DNA of 46,460 nt from an uncultured Anaerobiospirillum sp. (GCA_944392765.1 CALXXU010000012.1:1-46460), one strand, 5' to 3'. Counted from the first letter of the stretch, positions 35,192-43,410 are shown. A program made the numbers and translations. The notes: a model not told the origin generated them from the letters alone.

Positions 35192-35473
35192 ATGGAACTA
35201 AAGCACAAGTTTGATCAAGTCTTAGACTTCCCATGTGACCAGCACATGCGTATCGTCGTGTTAAGTGACGACACCCAACCCGAGCGCCTCATCGACACGG
35301 TCAATGAACTCTTACCGGAGTCCACCGGTATTGATGGGGTCATTAGCCAACGCCAGTCGGCCAACGGCAAGTACACCTCCTATCAGCTGCGCATCAGATT
35401 TAAGAGCGCCGCCGAGATGGAGCTGCTCTACGACAAGCTCGCCGGTTACGACTTTGTCATGCACGTGCTCTAA
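35192..35473 (+). CDS. ybeD: YbeD/DUF493 family protein
   Basis: A 93-residue cytoplasmic protein with the small alpha/beta fold of DUF493: DQVLDFPCDQHMRIVVLSDD at the N-terminus and KYTSYQLRIRFKSAAEMELLYDKL with VMHVL at the end. Its role is unsettled; in E. coli it lies between dacA and lipB, as here after dacA. lipB and lipA, normally next, are absent; sanA follows instead. AGGGA precedes the start. Confidence 0.93.
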   Translation: MELKHKFDQVLDFPCDQHMRIVVLSDDTQPERLIDTVNELLPESTGIDGVISQRQSANGKYTSYQLRIRFKSAAEMELLYDKLAGYDFVMHVL

Positions 35474-35493
35474 CCACGGCAGAAAACAAACAA

Positions 35494-35537
35494 CAAAAAA
35501 AAAAAGAAAATGTGATGAGCCAAGTCGGCTCATCACA
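35494..35537 (-). terminator. Intrinsic terminator facing the minus strand between two plus-strand genes
   Basis: A perfect 11-bp stem, TGTGATGAGCC (35511-35521) with GGCTCATCACA (35527-35537), sits beside an A-rich run at 35494-35510. Read on the minus strand it is stem-loop then a long U-run, a textbook terminator. On the plus strand no T-run follows. No minus-strand gene lies nearby. Confidence 0.75.
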
Positions 35538-35556
35538 GCAATAAAGGGGATCAGCG

Positions 35557-36495
35557 GTGGCTCGCAAACAGAGCAGTGATGCAAACTCAAACGGCTTTGA
35601 GCGCGAGTTTAGCAACTTCTTTCGTTCTTTGTGCTACTTGGTGGTGCTGAGCATCCTGTGCTTTATCATCTTTGTGGTGCTGGCACTGTTTCGCATCTCC
35701 AGCTTCACCTTTGACACCTACGACAGTGTCAATGCGATCCCCTACAACGAGGTGGGCCTGATTTTAGGCACCTCCTCGCTCACCTCCGATGGTGCGCGCA
35801 ATCCATTCTTTGTTAACCGCATCCAAGCGGCAAGCCTGCTCTATCACCGAGGCAAGATCGATTACGTCTTGGTCTCAGGGGACAATCGCCACGCCTCCTA
35901 CAATGAGCCGCGCCAGATGATGAATGCCTTGATCAAGGCGGGCATTCCCCAAGAGCGCATTGTGGCCGATTTTGCCGGTTTCTCCACGATCGACTCGATC
36001 GTACGGGCCTCCAAGGTCTTTATGCTGCGCAATGTCACCATTATCTCGCAGGAATTTCAAAACGAGCGCGCCCTCTTTATCGCCAAGCGCGAGGGCATGG
36101 AAGCCATTGGCTTTAATGCGCGCGACCCCAGCTCCAAATGGGCCCACTCCATCGTTTACATCCGTGAGATTTTTGCCCGGCTCAAGTGCATCTTAGACGT
36201 GTACTTCCTCAACACTCAGCCGACTTTCTTAGGCGATCCGATTCCGATTGGTACGAGCCCGATGCCTAAGGAGCCGAGCAATACCCCGAAAAAAGCCACC
36301 TCGCGGCCTAAGCAACCCGGCCTCTCGGCCTATGCCTTAAAGCATGGTATCAACGAGATGACCTTAGTCGGCAAAGAGCAAACCGACAGTGCGACCTTCT
36401 TGCGCCAGCAGCGTGAAGCGCAAAAGCATTTAGAGCAAGTAGTAGCACGCGACTCCGATCAAATGGACGCCCAACTAAAGCTTGAGCTCAACTAG
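35557..36495 (+). CDS. sanA: SanA/YdcF-like (DUF218) inner-membrane protein
   Basis: SanA-type proteins influence envelope permeability (vancomycin exclusion at high temperature in E. coli). GTG start at 35557 with AAGGGG ahead. One membrane helix at about residues 28-48 is followed by the DUF218 domain: GLILGTSSLTSDGARNPFF, VLVSGDNRHASYNEP, FAGFSTIDSIVRASKVF and TIISQEFQNERALF, all matching SanA. A C-terminal extension of about 75 residues (from about 235), rich in Pro/Lys then Gln/Glu, exceeds the usual ~240 residues. Confidence 0.9.
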   Translation: MARKQSSDANSNGFEREFSNFFRSLCYLVVLSILCFIIFVVLALFRISSFTFDTYDSVNAIPYNEVGLILGTSSLTSDGARNPFFVNRIQAASLLYHRGKIDYVLVSGDNRHASYNEPRQMMNALIKAGIPQERIVADFAGFSTIDSIVRASKVFMLRNVTIISQEFQNERALFIAKREGMEAIGFNARDPSSKWAHSIVYIREIFARLKCILDVYFLNTQPTFLGDPIPIGTSPMPKEPSNTPKKATSRPKQPGLSAYALKHGINEMTLVGKEQTDSATFLRQQREAQKHLEQVVARDSDQMDAQLKLELN

Positions 36496-36531
36496 CTGAA
36501 CTCAACTTGATAAGTCCAAGCTCAACGAGCA

Positions 36532-36565
36532 GAGCACAAAAGCAGCCCTAGGCTGCACTGTGCTC
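36532..36565. terminator. Hairpin between sanA and the LysR pseudogene
   Basis: GAGCAC (36532-36537) pairs with GTGCTC (36560-36565) and, inside, GCAGCC (36542-36547) with GGCTGC (36551-36556). The old LysR stop codon lies in the loop, so it probably served both convergent genes. Confidence 0.55.
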
Positions 36566-37594
36566 AGGCAGCTTGGCGCCCACAAAGGCGAGCAACTCGC
36601 GCACAGTGGGAGAAAGGTTAAGGCGCGAGGCCACTGCCGCTAGACCTCATGCGGTACACCGCGCCATTGCGGCAGCACAACTTCAAGCTCCCCCGTCTGC
36701 ACCAAGGACGCGGTCGCCCGAATCGGCTGAAAGAAAATACCGACGCCCGCACGGCACATGGTGAGCATGGCCTGAGAATAATTTAAGACAAAGACCGGCT
36801 TGACCTTAAGCTGACGCATTGAACCTGAGCCTGCAGCGGGCACAAATCTCCACTCATAATGACACGAGGCGATGCTGAGCAGGCGATGGGAGAGCAGATC
36901 CTCAAGGCAATGCGGCGTGCCCAAGGAAGCCAAGTACTGAGGACTGGCCACCATCCAGCTGGCAATTGACCCTAATTTGCCGAGCTGTGCGGTCAGCGAC
37001 CATACCAGTACGCACCTTGATATTTGGTTGCTATCGATGGCTATGATTTGAGTCCCGGTCAACCGATAGCCATCAGCAAACCGGCAAACTTCAAGGTTTT
37101 GGTCTCGCAATGGTCGCCGACCGCACAGGTCGTAATTTGCGCGCAATATAGCCCGGAGCTACTGCTGCGCCTTCTTGAAAGCCCACGTCAACCGAATCGC
37201 GCACCAAGTCTAAAGGCGTCGAGGTCAAGGTAAAATTCAGCGTCAGGTTAGGATGCTCATTTTGAAATTTCGCCAAAAGCGTCACGATATAGAGATCTAA
37301 GAAGGGCATGGAGGCGGCCACGCGCAGCGTCCCCTGAAGCGTACCGCTGGGCGCAAATAAGGAATCGGCCTCTGACAACCAAGCCTGTAAGCGCGGCACC
37401 AGCTCTAGACCTGCGGCGGTCACCGTAACTTGGCGCGTACTGCGCTGCAACAGGCGCACCCCGAGCTTGCGCTCCAAGGCCGCGATCGAACGTGACACCA
37501 CCGCCACCGAGGTGCCCATAATGGCGGCCGCCTCAGTAAAACTCAAAGTCTGTGCGACCAAGACCAAGGCCCGTGCCGCCTGCATTTGCTCCAA
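36548..37594 (-). pseudogene. LysR-family transcriptional regulator, disrupted
   Basis: The N-terminal half (from TTG 37594 with GGGAGG upstream, or ATG 37585) is intact: the winged helix-turn-helix (LSFTEAAAIMGTSVAVVSRSIAALERKLGVRLLQR), then part of the effector domain up to APGYIARKL. A 152-bp element plus an 8-bp duplication then shifts the frame. The sequence resumes as GSIASWMVASPQYLASLG. Removing the 160 bp joins the two halves codon for codon. A second lesion near 36641-36647 creates TAG after VPHEV; beyond it another frame carries the normal LysR ending (SRLNLSPTVRELLAFVGAKL) to 36548. The gene is divergent from the arginase-family gene and probably once regulated it. Confidence 0.88.
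36981..37132. mobile_element. 152-bp MITE-like element with 8-bp target duplication in a LysR gene
   Basis: The ends are 23-bp inverted repeats (36981-37003 and 37110-37132) agreeing at 21 of 23 positions, of form CGA(G/C)CTGTGCGGTC. TAATTTGC flanks it on both sides (36973-36980 and 37133-37140). The interior is itself an imperfect palindrome (GATGGCTAT with ATAGCCATC at the centre) and encodes no transposase. This is the structure of a miniature inverted-repeat transposable element, moved by an unknown IS that makes 8-bp duplications. Confidence 0.88.
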
Positions 37595-37727
37595 GCCCAC
37601 CTCCCGCCCAGATTCCTGTGCCAAAATTATTACCCAATGAGCAAAACAGATTTGCGCATAACGCAATAATAACAGGTGCTCTCGCCGCTAAAATAAGATT
37701 CAGAGAAAAATCAAAAAGGAGCAAGCG

Positions 37728-38597
37728 ATGAAGACCCTACGCCTCATCTATCCGCAATGGCAAGGCGGCATCATTAACTCATTCACCCCGGAGCTGAAGC
37801 CTGAGGACGCAAATCTGGGCTATAGCTTAGGCAGTCAGCTCTTACAGTTCTTAGCTCCTGAGAACCCAAACCAAGCTACGGCTGTAGTCCCAGTAAGTAC
37901 GGCTAATCCGCTTGACCGCACTGTCACCGACGGCATCAGCAATTGGCCGGAGATCAAGGCGCAAACTCAGGCTGCGCTTAAGATCTTGGATGAACAAAAT
38001 CCTGAGCGCATCATCACCTTGGGTGGCGAGTGCGCAGTCAGTGTCGCGCCTTTTGCCTGGCTCAAGAAGAAGTACGGTTCTAAGACCGCCATTGTCTGGA
38101 TCGATGCCCACTGCGACCTCAATCTGCCGGGCGACACTTACCCTGGCTATCACGCTATGGCCTTAGCCGCGCTCTTAGGCAAGTGCCCCGAGCAAGTAAC
38201 GAGCTTATTACCTGCCACCTTTACCTCAGAGCAAGCTCAGGTCGTGGGCCTACGTGATTGGGACGTAGGCATTCAGGCGCGCCAACAAGAATGGGGCGTC
38301 AAACACGTAACCTCAGAGGAACTACGGCAAAGCCCAGATACCATCAATCAATGGCTTAAGACTATTGGTGCTGAGCACGTGGTGATCCACTTTGACATGG
38401 ACGCCTTAGAGCCGACCGACCTCTTCTCGGCTGTCGCGGCGGTACCACATGGCGTCACGGCCGCCGAGGTGGTAGGCCTGATCAACCGCGTCGACCACGA
38501 GTTTAACTTAGTTGGTCTGACCATCGCCGAGCCAATGCCGCGCATCGCCATCAAGCTGCGCAATATGCTCCACGGCATCAAGCTGATGCAAGACTAA
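37728..38597 (+). CDS. Arginase/ureohydrolase-family protein with an altered metal ligand
   Basis: A 289-residue cytoplasmic protein of the arginase/agmatinase fold, which hydrolyses guanidino compounds at a two-metal site. The metal motifs are DAHCDLN (residues 126-132) and DMDALEP (223-229). The first motif is GGEC (99-102) where the family usually has GGDH, so Cys102 replaces a His metal ligand. The substrate cannot be predicted; some divergent family members share this change. The ATG at 37728 has AAGGAG just upstream. It is divergent from the broken LysR gene, the usual regulator-target layout. Confidence 0.85.
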   Translation: MKTLRLIYPQWQGGIINSFTPELKPEDANLGYSLGSQLLQFLAPENPNQATAVVPVSTANPLDRTVTDGISNWPEIKAQTQAALKILDEQNPERIITLGGECAVSVAPFAWLKKKYGSKTAIVWIDAHCDLNLPGDTYPGYHAMALAALLGKCPEQVTSLLPATFTSEQAQVVGLRDWDVGIQARQQEWGVKHVTSEELRQSPDTINQWLKTIGAEHVVIHFDMDALEPTDLFSAVAAVPHGVTAAEVVGLINRVDHEFNLVGLTIAEPMPRIAIKLRNMLHGIKLMQD

Positions 38598-38604
38598 GCA
38601 CCAA

Positions 38605-38653
38605 GGCCGACCTCGCGGTAAGATAGAGCAAAGAAAATTATAGGAGGTCGGCC
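38605..38653 (+). promoter_or_regulatory. Stem-loop that covers the ribosome-binding site of the recombinase-like gene
   Basis: GGCCGACCTC (38605-38614) is an exact complement of GAGGTCGGCC (38644-38653), and the ATG follows at 38654. The right arm contains most of the AGGAGG SD (38642-38647). If formed in RNA, the 10-bp stem hides the SD, so translation could be conditional. It could also stabilise the end of the upstream transcript. Confidence 0.7.
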
Positions 38654-39700
38654 ATGGGCCAAGGAAAAGACGACAGCAAGCTCACGATATTCACGTACGC
38701 GCAAAATTGGCTTGACGATTTGGCCGCGCAAGGCTTGTCCGCTAATAAGCTTAAGAGCCACCAAATGATGTTGCGCGTACTGCACAAGTATCTGGAACAC
38801 AGCGGCAAAGTTGATAACTTTAAACTCAGTGACCTGAGCCCCACCTTAATCACTGCTTGGTTCGCTTGGCAGTTTGATGAAAAGGATTTGGCGGCCAGCA
38901 CCGCCAACACGCGCCTGCGCATCCTTAAGAGCTACCTAGAATTTGCAGCGCACCAAGACCCAAGTCTTGAGCCAATATACCAGGCCATCGCCTCACTCAA
39001 AGCTCCAGAAAAGCCCAAGTACATCACGCCTCAAGCGATTGAAACACTGCTCAATGCCATTCCAGACAGTGAGCTACGCGATCGCACCTTGCTTAGTGTG
39101 CTCTATGAGACAGGCTGTCGCCCTGAAGAGCTCTGTGATCTCACCTGTGCAGATGTCATTATCGAGCCAAATGGCGTAGTTCAGATCTGGCTTGATCGCA
39201 GTGGTCCCGCCGAACGAGTGATCATCCTCTGGAGCCAAGCCCGCAACCTGCTGGTAGCCTACCTTGAGAGCTTAGGCAAGCCGACCCCCAAGCACCTCTT
39301 CACCCTGCTTGGCACCCACCAACAGCTCACAGTCAGTGACCTTAATGAGCTGGTGGGGCACTATGCCCTGATGGCCCACTTCAAAGACATGCCCTGCCAA
39401 GTTACGGCTGAGATGGTTCGTGCGGCGCGCGCTATGCAACTTTACCGCAGTGGCATCATCACCTCAAACATTGCCTCATTCCTCGGTGTCTCGACCTGCA
39501 ATGAAGCCATTAGCTTAATCTTCCCTAAAAATGTCCACAAAACTCTGAGCCAATTGTCCCAGCAGACCGTCTCGGTTGACGTGCAAGAAAAAGGTTGGGG
39601 CCTTATTTATTACCCCGCTCCGAGCTGGGCCAATGCCCAAACTATTTTGGGCAAACCAACCCCAATCCGACTCATATGCATGCGTCGGCTGAACTCCTAA
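38654..39700 (+). CDS. Tyrosine-recombinase-like protein lacking key catalytic residues
   Basis: A 348-residue protein with the two-domain layout of XerC/phage integrases: an N-terminal SAM-like core-binding domain (about residues 10-110) and a catalytic-like domain (about 125-300). The first catalytic Arg is kept (ETGCRPEEL, Arg156). The HxxR box reads EMVR (253-256), losing His; LGH reads LGV (residue 279); and no Tyr is found at the expected place (about 285-292, AISLIFP). It is therefore probably not an active recombinase and may be a repurposed DNA-binding protein. AGGAGG 6-7 nt before the ATG is sequestered by a stem. No att-like repeats seen. Confidence 0.75.
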   Translation: MGQGKDDSKLTIFTYAQNWLDDLAAQGLSANKLKSHQMMLRVLHKYLEHSGKVDNFKLSDLSPTLITAWFAWQFDEKDLAASTANTRLRILKSYLEFAAHQDPSLEPIYQAIASLKAPEKPKYITPQAIETLLNAIPDSELRDRTLLSVLYETGCRPEELCDLTCADVIIEPNGVVQIWLDRSGPAERVIILWSQARNLLVAYLESLGKPTPKHLFTLLGTHQQLTVSDLNELVGHYALMAHFKDMPCQVTAEMVRAARAMQLYRSGIITSNIASFLGVSTCNEAISLIFPKNVHKTLSQLSQQTVSVDVQEKGWGLIYYPAPSWANAQTILGKPTPIRLICMRRLNS

Positions 39701-39734
39701 ACTTGGCTCAGCGCTAACAGAATCTAGAACAACA

Positions 39735-39777
39735 AAGCCCCCTGCCCCACCAAGTAAGTTGGCAGGATCGAGGGCTT
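39735..39777 (+). terminator. Imperfect terminator-like hairpin after the recombinase-like gene
   Basis: AAGCCC (39735-39740) pairs with GGGCTT (39772-39777) and CTGCC (39742-39746) with GGCAG (39761-39765). A second small hairpin TGTGGT-AGTG-ACCACA lies at 39795-39810, after the end of htpG on the minus strand. Confidence 0.45.
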
Positions 39778-39836
39778 AGTTAATTACACACGCTGTGGTA
39801 GTGACCACAACGTGGTAGCGCTATTCGTGCGCCTAA

Positions 39837-41900
39837 TTAGAGCTTGAGGCCAGTGTCGTTACCTTGCTGCTCAGGTGGGATGACCTCAGCGTCAACCACT
39901 GGGATATCCTCGTCGCTAGCTGGTGCAGCCTCCGAGGTAGTCTCAGCAGCTGGTGCGGCCTGCTCTACTTGACCTGCCTTGCCTAAAACAATGCGGTTCA
40001 TCAAGGTAGCAAAGGCAGCTGGGTTCTTTAAGGTACCCATATTGGTGAGCTCTGCTTGCTGGAAGATAAACTCAGCGTAGTCCTTAAAGGCAGCCTCATC
40101 GCTTTGAGCCTGAGCCTTTTGGACTAACTCGTGGTTTGGATTGAGCTCTAAGATAAACTTCTCAGCTGGCAGATCGTTGCCTTGGAGCTTGGCAAATAAG
40201 CGCATTTGCTCGCTGAAGAAGCCGTCCTTGGAGCGAACTAAGCAAGCTGGGCTTTGGGTTAAGTCTGAAGATACCTTAACGTCTAAGACCTCGTTGCCTA
40301 AGGCGCTCTTGAAGTGCGCAATTAAGTCAGCGTTGTCCTTTTGCAGCTGCTCTTGCTCCTGCTTGACGGTCTCATTCTCAAGGTCGCCTAAGTCTAAGTC
40401 ATCGGACATGACCGAGACGAACTTCTTGCCCTCAAACTCATTTAAGTAACCGCAGATCCATGGATCGATTGGCTGCTTCCATAAGAGCAGAACCTCAAGA
40501 CCACGCGACTTCATACGCTCGAGGTAGGAGGAGTTAACAGCCTTGTCGTAGTCGTCAGCGCACAGGTAGTAGATGTTCTTTTGGCCTTCCTTCATGCGGC
40601 TGATATAGTCTTGCAGGCTGACATGGCACTCAGGGGCGGTGTCATGGGTCGAAGCAAAACGGATCAGCTTTAAGATCTGGTCGTGATTCTTATAATCGTC
40701 GGACAGACCTTCCTTCAGGATATCGTTGAACTGAGAGCAGAACTGAGCGTACTTGTCCTTATCTGCGGCCAGCTTCTCGATCATGCTCAAGGAGCGCTTA
40801 GTTAAAGCAGACTTTAACTTGCGAGTAACAGCGCTCTCCTGGAGCAGCTCACGGCTGACATTTAACGGCAGAGCGTTGGTATCGATGATACCGCGCATGA
40901 AACGCAGGTAGGAAGGCAGGAACTGATTGTCCTCTTCCATGATGAAGACGCGCTGGACATAGAGCTTAATGCCGTGATTGTTTTCACGGTAGCGCATATC
41001 CATCTGCAGGTTCTGCGGAATATACAGTAAGGAGGTGTACTCTAACTCGCCCTCAACCTTATTGTGCGACCAGGTAAGTGGGTCCGTATAGTCGCCAAAA
41101 GCGTGCTTGTAGAAGCTCTTGTACTCGTCCTCGTTGATTTCCTTGGCGGCACGAGTCCATAAGGCCTTAGCGTCGTTGATTTGGACGTACTTGAAGACCA
41201 TCTTAGGAGCAGCTGGGGTCTCGCCGTCAGCTGGAGTCTCAGCTGGAGCAGACTCATCAGGTACCTCATCCCAGAGCATTACTGGAACGGAGATGTGGTC
41301 GGAGTACTTAGTGATCGCCTGACGTAAGGTCCAAGGCTCTAAGAACGAAGTCTCAGTGTCCTTTAAGTGCAGGATGATCTTAGTGCCACGCTCAGGTACA
41401 GTGATAGTCTCGGACTCAAAGGTACCGCTGCCGTTGGAGCTCCAGCGTACGCCTTCTTCTGGCTTAGCACTGGCCGAACGCGAAATAACGACGACTTGGT
41501 CGGCAACGATGAAGGCCGAATAGAAGCCGACACCAAATTGGCCGATCAATTGGGAATCCTTGGCTTGGTCGCCCGATAACTTCTTGACGAAGTCCTCGGT
41601 GCCCGACTTAGCGATAGTACCTAAGTGGGAATTGGCCTCGTCCAAGGTCATACCGACACCATTGTCCTCAATGGTTAAGGTCTTTAATTCCTTGTCAGCA
41701 CGGATGCGGATCTTGAACTCAGGATCGTCCTTGATGAGATCTGGTTGGGTCAAGGACATGAAGTGGAGCTTATCGATAGCATCGGAAGCATTGGAAATAA
41801 GCTCGCGTAAGAAAACCTCTTTATTGGAATAAAGAGAGTTGGCCAGCAAGTTTAAAAGCTTGGTAACTTCGGTCTGAAAGCCGTGAACGGTGGCTGACAT
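39837..41900 (-). CDS. htpG: Molecular chaperone HtpG (Hsp90)
   Basis: A cytoplasmic ATP-dependent chaperone dimer. The ATG at 41900 gives MSATVHGFQTEVTKLL, matching the family start; an in-frame TTG 30 nt upstream is less likely. Marks of the N-terminal ATPase domain: RELISNASDAIDKL, DNGVGM and GQFGVGFYSAF. Middle and C-terminal domains are complete. At 687 residues it has an added acidic, Ala/Pro-rich tail of about 45 residues, absent from E. coli HtpG and not an MEEVD motif. A near-perfect heat-shock promoter lies upstream. The order htpG after recR and ybaB is conserved. Confidence 0.97.
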   Translation of the reverse strand: MSATVHGFQTEVTKLLNLLANSLYSNKEVFLRELISNASDAIDKLHFMSLTQPDLIKDDPEFKIRIRADKELKTLTIEDNGVGMTLDEANSHLGTIAKSGTEDFVKKLSGDQAKDSQLIGQFGVGFYSAFIVADQVVVISRSASAKPEEGVRWSSNGSGTFESETITVPERGTKIILHLKDTETSFLEPWTLRQAITKYSDHISVPVMLWDEVPDESAPAETPADGETPAAPKMVFKYVQINDAKALWTRAAKEINEDEYKSFYKHAFGDYTDPLTWSHNKVEGELEYTSLLYIPQNLQMDMRYRENNHGIKLYVQRVFIMEEDNQFLPSYLRFMRGIIDTNALPLNVSRELLQESAVTRKLKSALTKRSLSMIEKLAADKDKYAQFCSQFNDILKEGLSDDYKNHDQILKLIRFASTHDTAPECHVSLQDYISRMKEGQKNIYYLCADDYDKAVNSSYLERMKSRGLEVLLLWKQPIDPWICGYLNEFEGKKFVSVMSDDLDLGDLENETVKQEQEQLQKDNADLIAHFKSALGNEVLDVKVSSDLTQSPACLVRSKDGFFSEQMRLFAKLQGNDLPAEKFILELNPNHELVQKAQAQSDEAAFKDYAEFIFQQAELTNMGTLKNPAAFATLMNRIVLGKAGQVEQAAPAAETTSEAAPASDEDIPVVDAEVIPPEQQGNDTGLKL

Positions 41901-41971
41901 ATGTGCAGAAATCTCCCTTCGCGAAAGCAAGTCAGGCTCAAGCCTGAGTTAACTTTCTTCACTGTGAAAAC

Positions 41972-42000
41972 AGATGGGGGCACAGTGCCAGCTTTTCAAG
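41972..42000 (-). promoter_or_regulatory. Heat-shock (sigma-32) promoter of htpG
   Basis: On the minus strand CTTGAAA (41994-42000), a 14-bp spacer, then CCCCATCT (41972-41979). Both boxes match the sigma-32 consensus exactly. The leader to the htpG ATG is about 65-70 nt and contains TCAGGCT-TG-AGCCTGA, a small hairpin. Confidence 0.92.
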
Positions 42001-42055
42001 GCCTAGGCGCAAGAAAAACCAAACAAGCGACCACGAGCGCCCAATCATATGGTCT

Positions 42056-42103
42056 CAATCACAGCGGCAGAACCTTCTACAATCACTGCGGCAGGATCTT
42101 CTA
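42056..42103. repeat. 24-bp direct repeat between recR and htpG
   Basis: Two adjacent copies (42056-42079, 42080-42103) share CAATCAC and GCGGCAG and end in TTCTA; about 20 of 24 bases match. Confidence 0.75.
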
Positions 42104-42124
42104 CAGCATGCGCAAGATGGTCTG

Positions 42125-42733
42125 CTAAGCGCTAAACGGGCGCCGATTCATCAGGGAGCTAGCCAGCGTCTTTTGGTCCACATTGTCGATGCCGCCGCCT
42201 AAAGGCACGCCCGAGGCAATCTTGGAGATCGCCTTGATATGGTGTTTGGCCGCAAGAGCCGCGATAAAGGATGCCGTAGCATCACCTTCGATCGTGGGAT
42301 TGGTGGCCAAGATAAGCTCATCAAATTGCCCCTGGGAGAGCAGCTCATCTAATTGCGGCAAGCCCAATTCATTGGGCCCTACGCCATCAATCGGAGATAA
42401 GTGGCCGTGGAGCACAAAATACAGGCCTTGGTAGTTATTGCTCAGCTCAATTGCAGCAACATCTGACGGGCTCTCCACAATACACAGTTGACGGCTGTGA
42501 TATCGCTCAGGATTGTGGCAGATATTGCAGATATCGTTATCGCAATAGTTACGGCACAAGCGGCACTGCTTGATATTGTGCATCGCGCTAATAAGGATAT
42601 TACCCAGCTCCACTGCGTCTTGGCGCCTACGCTCTAAGAGGTGATAGGCAATACGCGTGGCCGAACGCTGGCCGATGCCCGGCTGAATTTGCAGTGCACG
42701 AATTAACTTATCAAGCTCGTTGGATGAAGACAT
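42125..42733 (-). CDS. recR: Recombination protein RecR
   Basis: Acts with RecF and RecO to load RecA at single-strand gaps. Residues 5-55 hold the helix-hairpin-helix (QIQPGIGQRSATRIAYHLL). A four-Cys zinc finger follows (Cys57, 60, 69, 72), then a Toprim domain starting LCIVESPSDVAAIE, with the C-terminal Walker-like PLGGGIDNVD segment. 202 residues, normal. It ends 225 bp before htpG, which has its own promoter. Upstream, a hairpin and T-rich run separate it from ybaB. Confidence 0.97.
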   Translation of the reverse strand: MSSSNELDKLIRALQIQPGIGQRSATRIAYHLLERRRQDAVELGNILISAMHNIKQCRLCRNYCDNDICNICHNPERYHSRQLCIVESPSDVAAIELSNNYQGLYFVLHGHLSPIDGVGPNELGLPQLDELLSQGQFDELILATNPTIEGDATASFIAALAAKHHIKAISKIASGVPLGGGIDNVDQKTLASSLMNRRPFSA

Positions 42734-42793
42734 CTGCCTGCCCTACAAAAACAAAAAAGAAAAATAAGAAAAGCAGTTGAGGCTAAAGACACC

Positions 42794-42824
42794 AAACCCA
42801 GCCAAGCAGAGCCCAGCTGGGTTT
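42794..42824 (-). terminator. Hairpin between ybaB and recR
   Basis: AAACCCAGC (42794-42802) is complementary to GCTGGGTTT (42816-42824). On the minus strand it precedes a pyrimidine-rich, T-rich stretch (42740-42776). It may partly attenuate transcription from ybaB into recR. Confidence 0.45.
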
Positions 42825-42852
42825 GCGTCAAAGCAAAGAGCAAGTGCTACGC

Positions 42853-43173
42853 TTAGAAAGGCAGCTTCATGCCTGGAGGCAGTGGAAGGCCAGCGGTGAC
42901 CTCAGCCATCTTAGCCTTGCTTTGCTCCTCAACGCGACGACCGGCATCGTTGCAAGCTGCAGCGATTAAGTCCTCGAGCATTTCCTTGTCGTCAGCTAAT
43001 AACGACTGGTCGATCTCAACACGACGTACTTCGTGCTTGCCATTAACCGTGACCTTAACTAAACCGGCACCAGCCTCGCCCGTGCACTCCAGCTGAGCAA
43101 TTTCCTCTTGGACCTTAGCCATGCGCTCTTGAAGCATTTGGGCCTGCTTCATCATATTGCCCATGTTGAACAT
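42853..43173 (-). CDS. ybaB: Nucleoid-associated protein YbaB/EbfC
   Basis: A small DNA-binding dimer of 106 residues. The family pattern is complete: [27 protein letters not shown] at the N-terminus, [19 protein letters not shown] in the middle and [18 protein letters not shown] at the end. In most Gammaproteobacteria dnaX lies immediately upstream; here the upstream 540 bp have no gene and carry an inverted-repeat element. Confidence 0.95.
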   Translation of the reverse strand: MFNMGNMMKQAQMLQERMAKVQEEIAQLECTGEAGAGLVKVTVNGKHEVRRVEIDQSLLADDKEMLEDLIAAACNDAGRRVEEQSKAKMAEVTAGLPLPPGMKLPF

Positions 43174-43410
43174 GTTGACAACCTCAAAAAACCAACGACA
43201 AAAAAGGTGAGTAAGCTCAGGCCATCAGACCAGGTCGGCATGCCACCTGCCCTCTAAGAAGAGTGCCCCAAGCAAGGCCTCATTTTAGACTATTTAAGCG
43301 CTAATTCTCAATGCACTTACCGCGCAGCCCCAGCAACCTACCCAACGCCAGCCGTGTGACGCGGATACTGGGCAGCAGGCGCGGCACTGTCAGCAGATGC
43401 AGTCCTGTAA

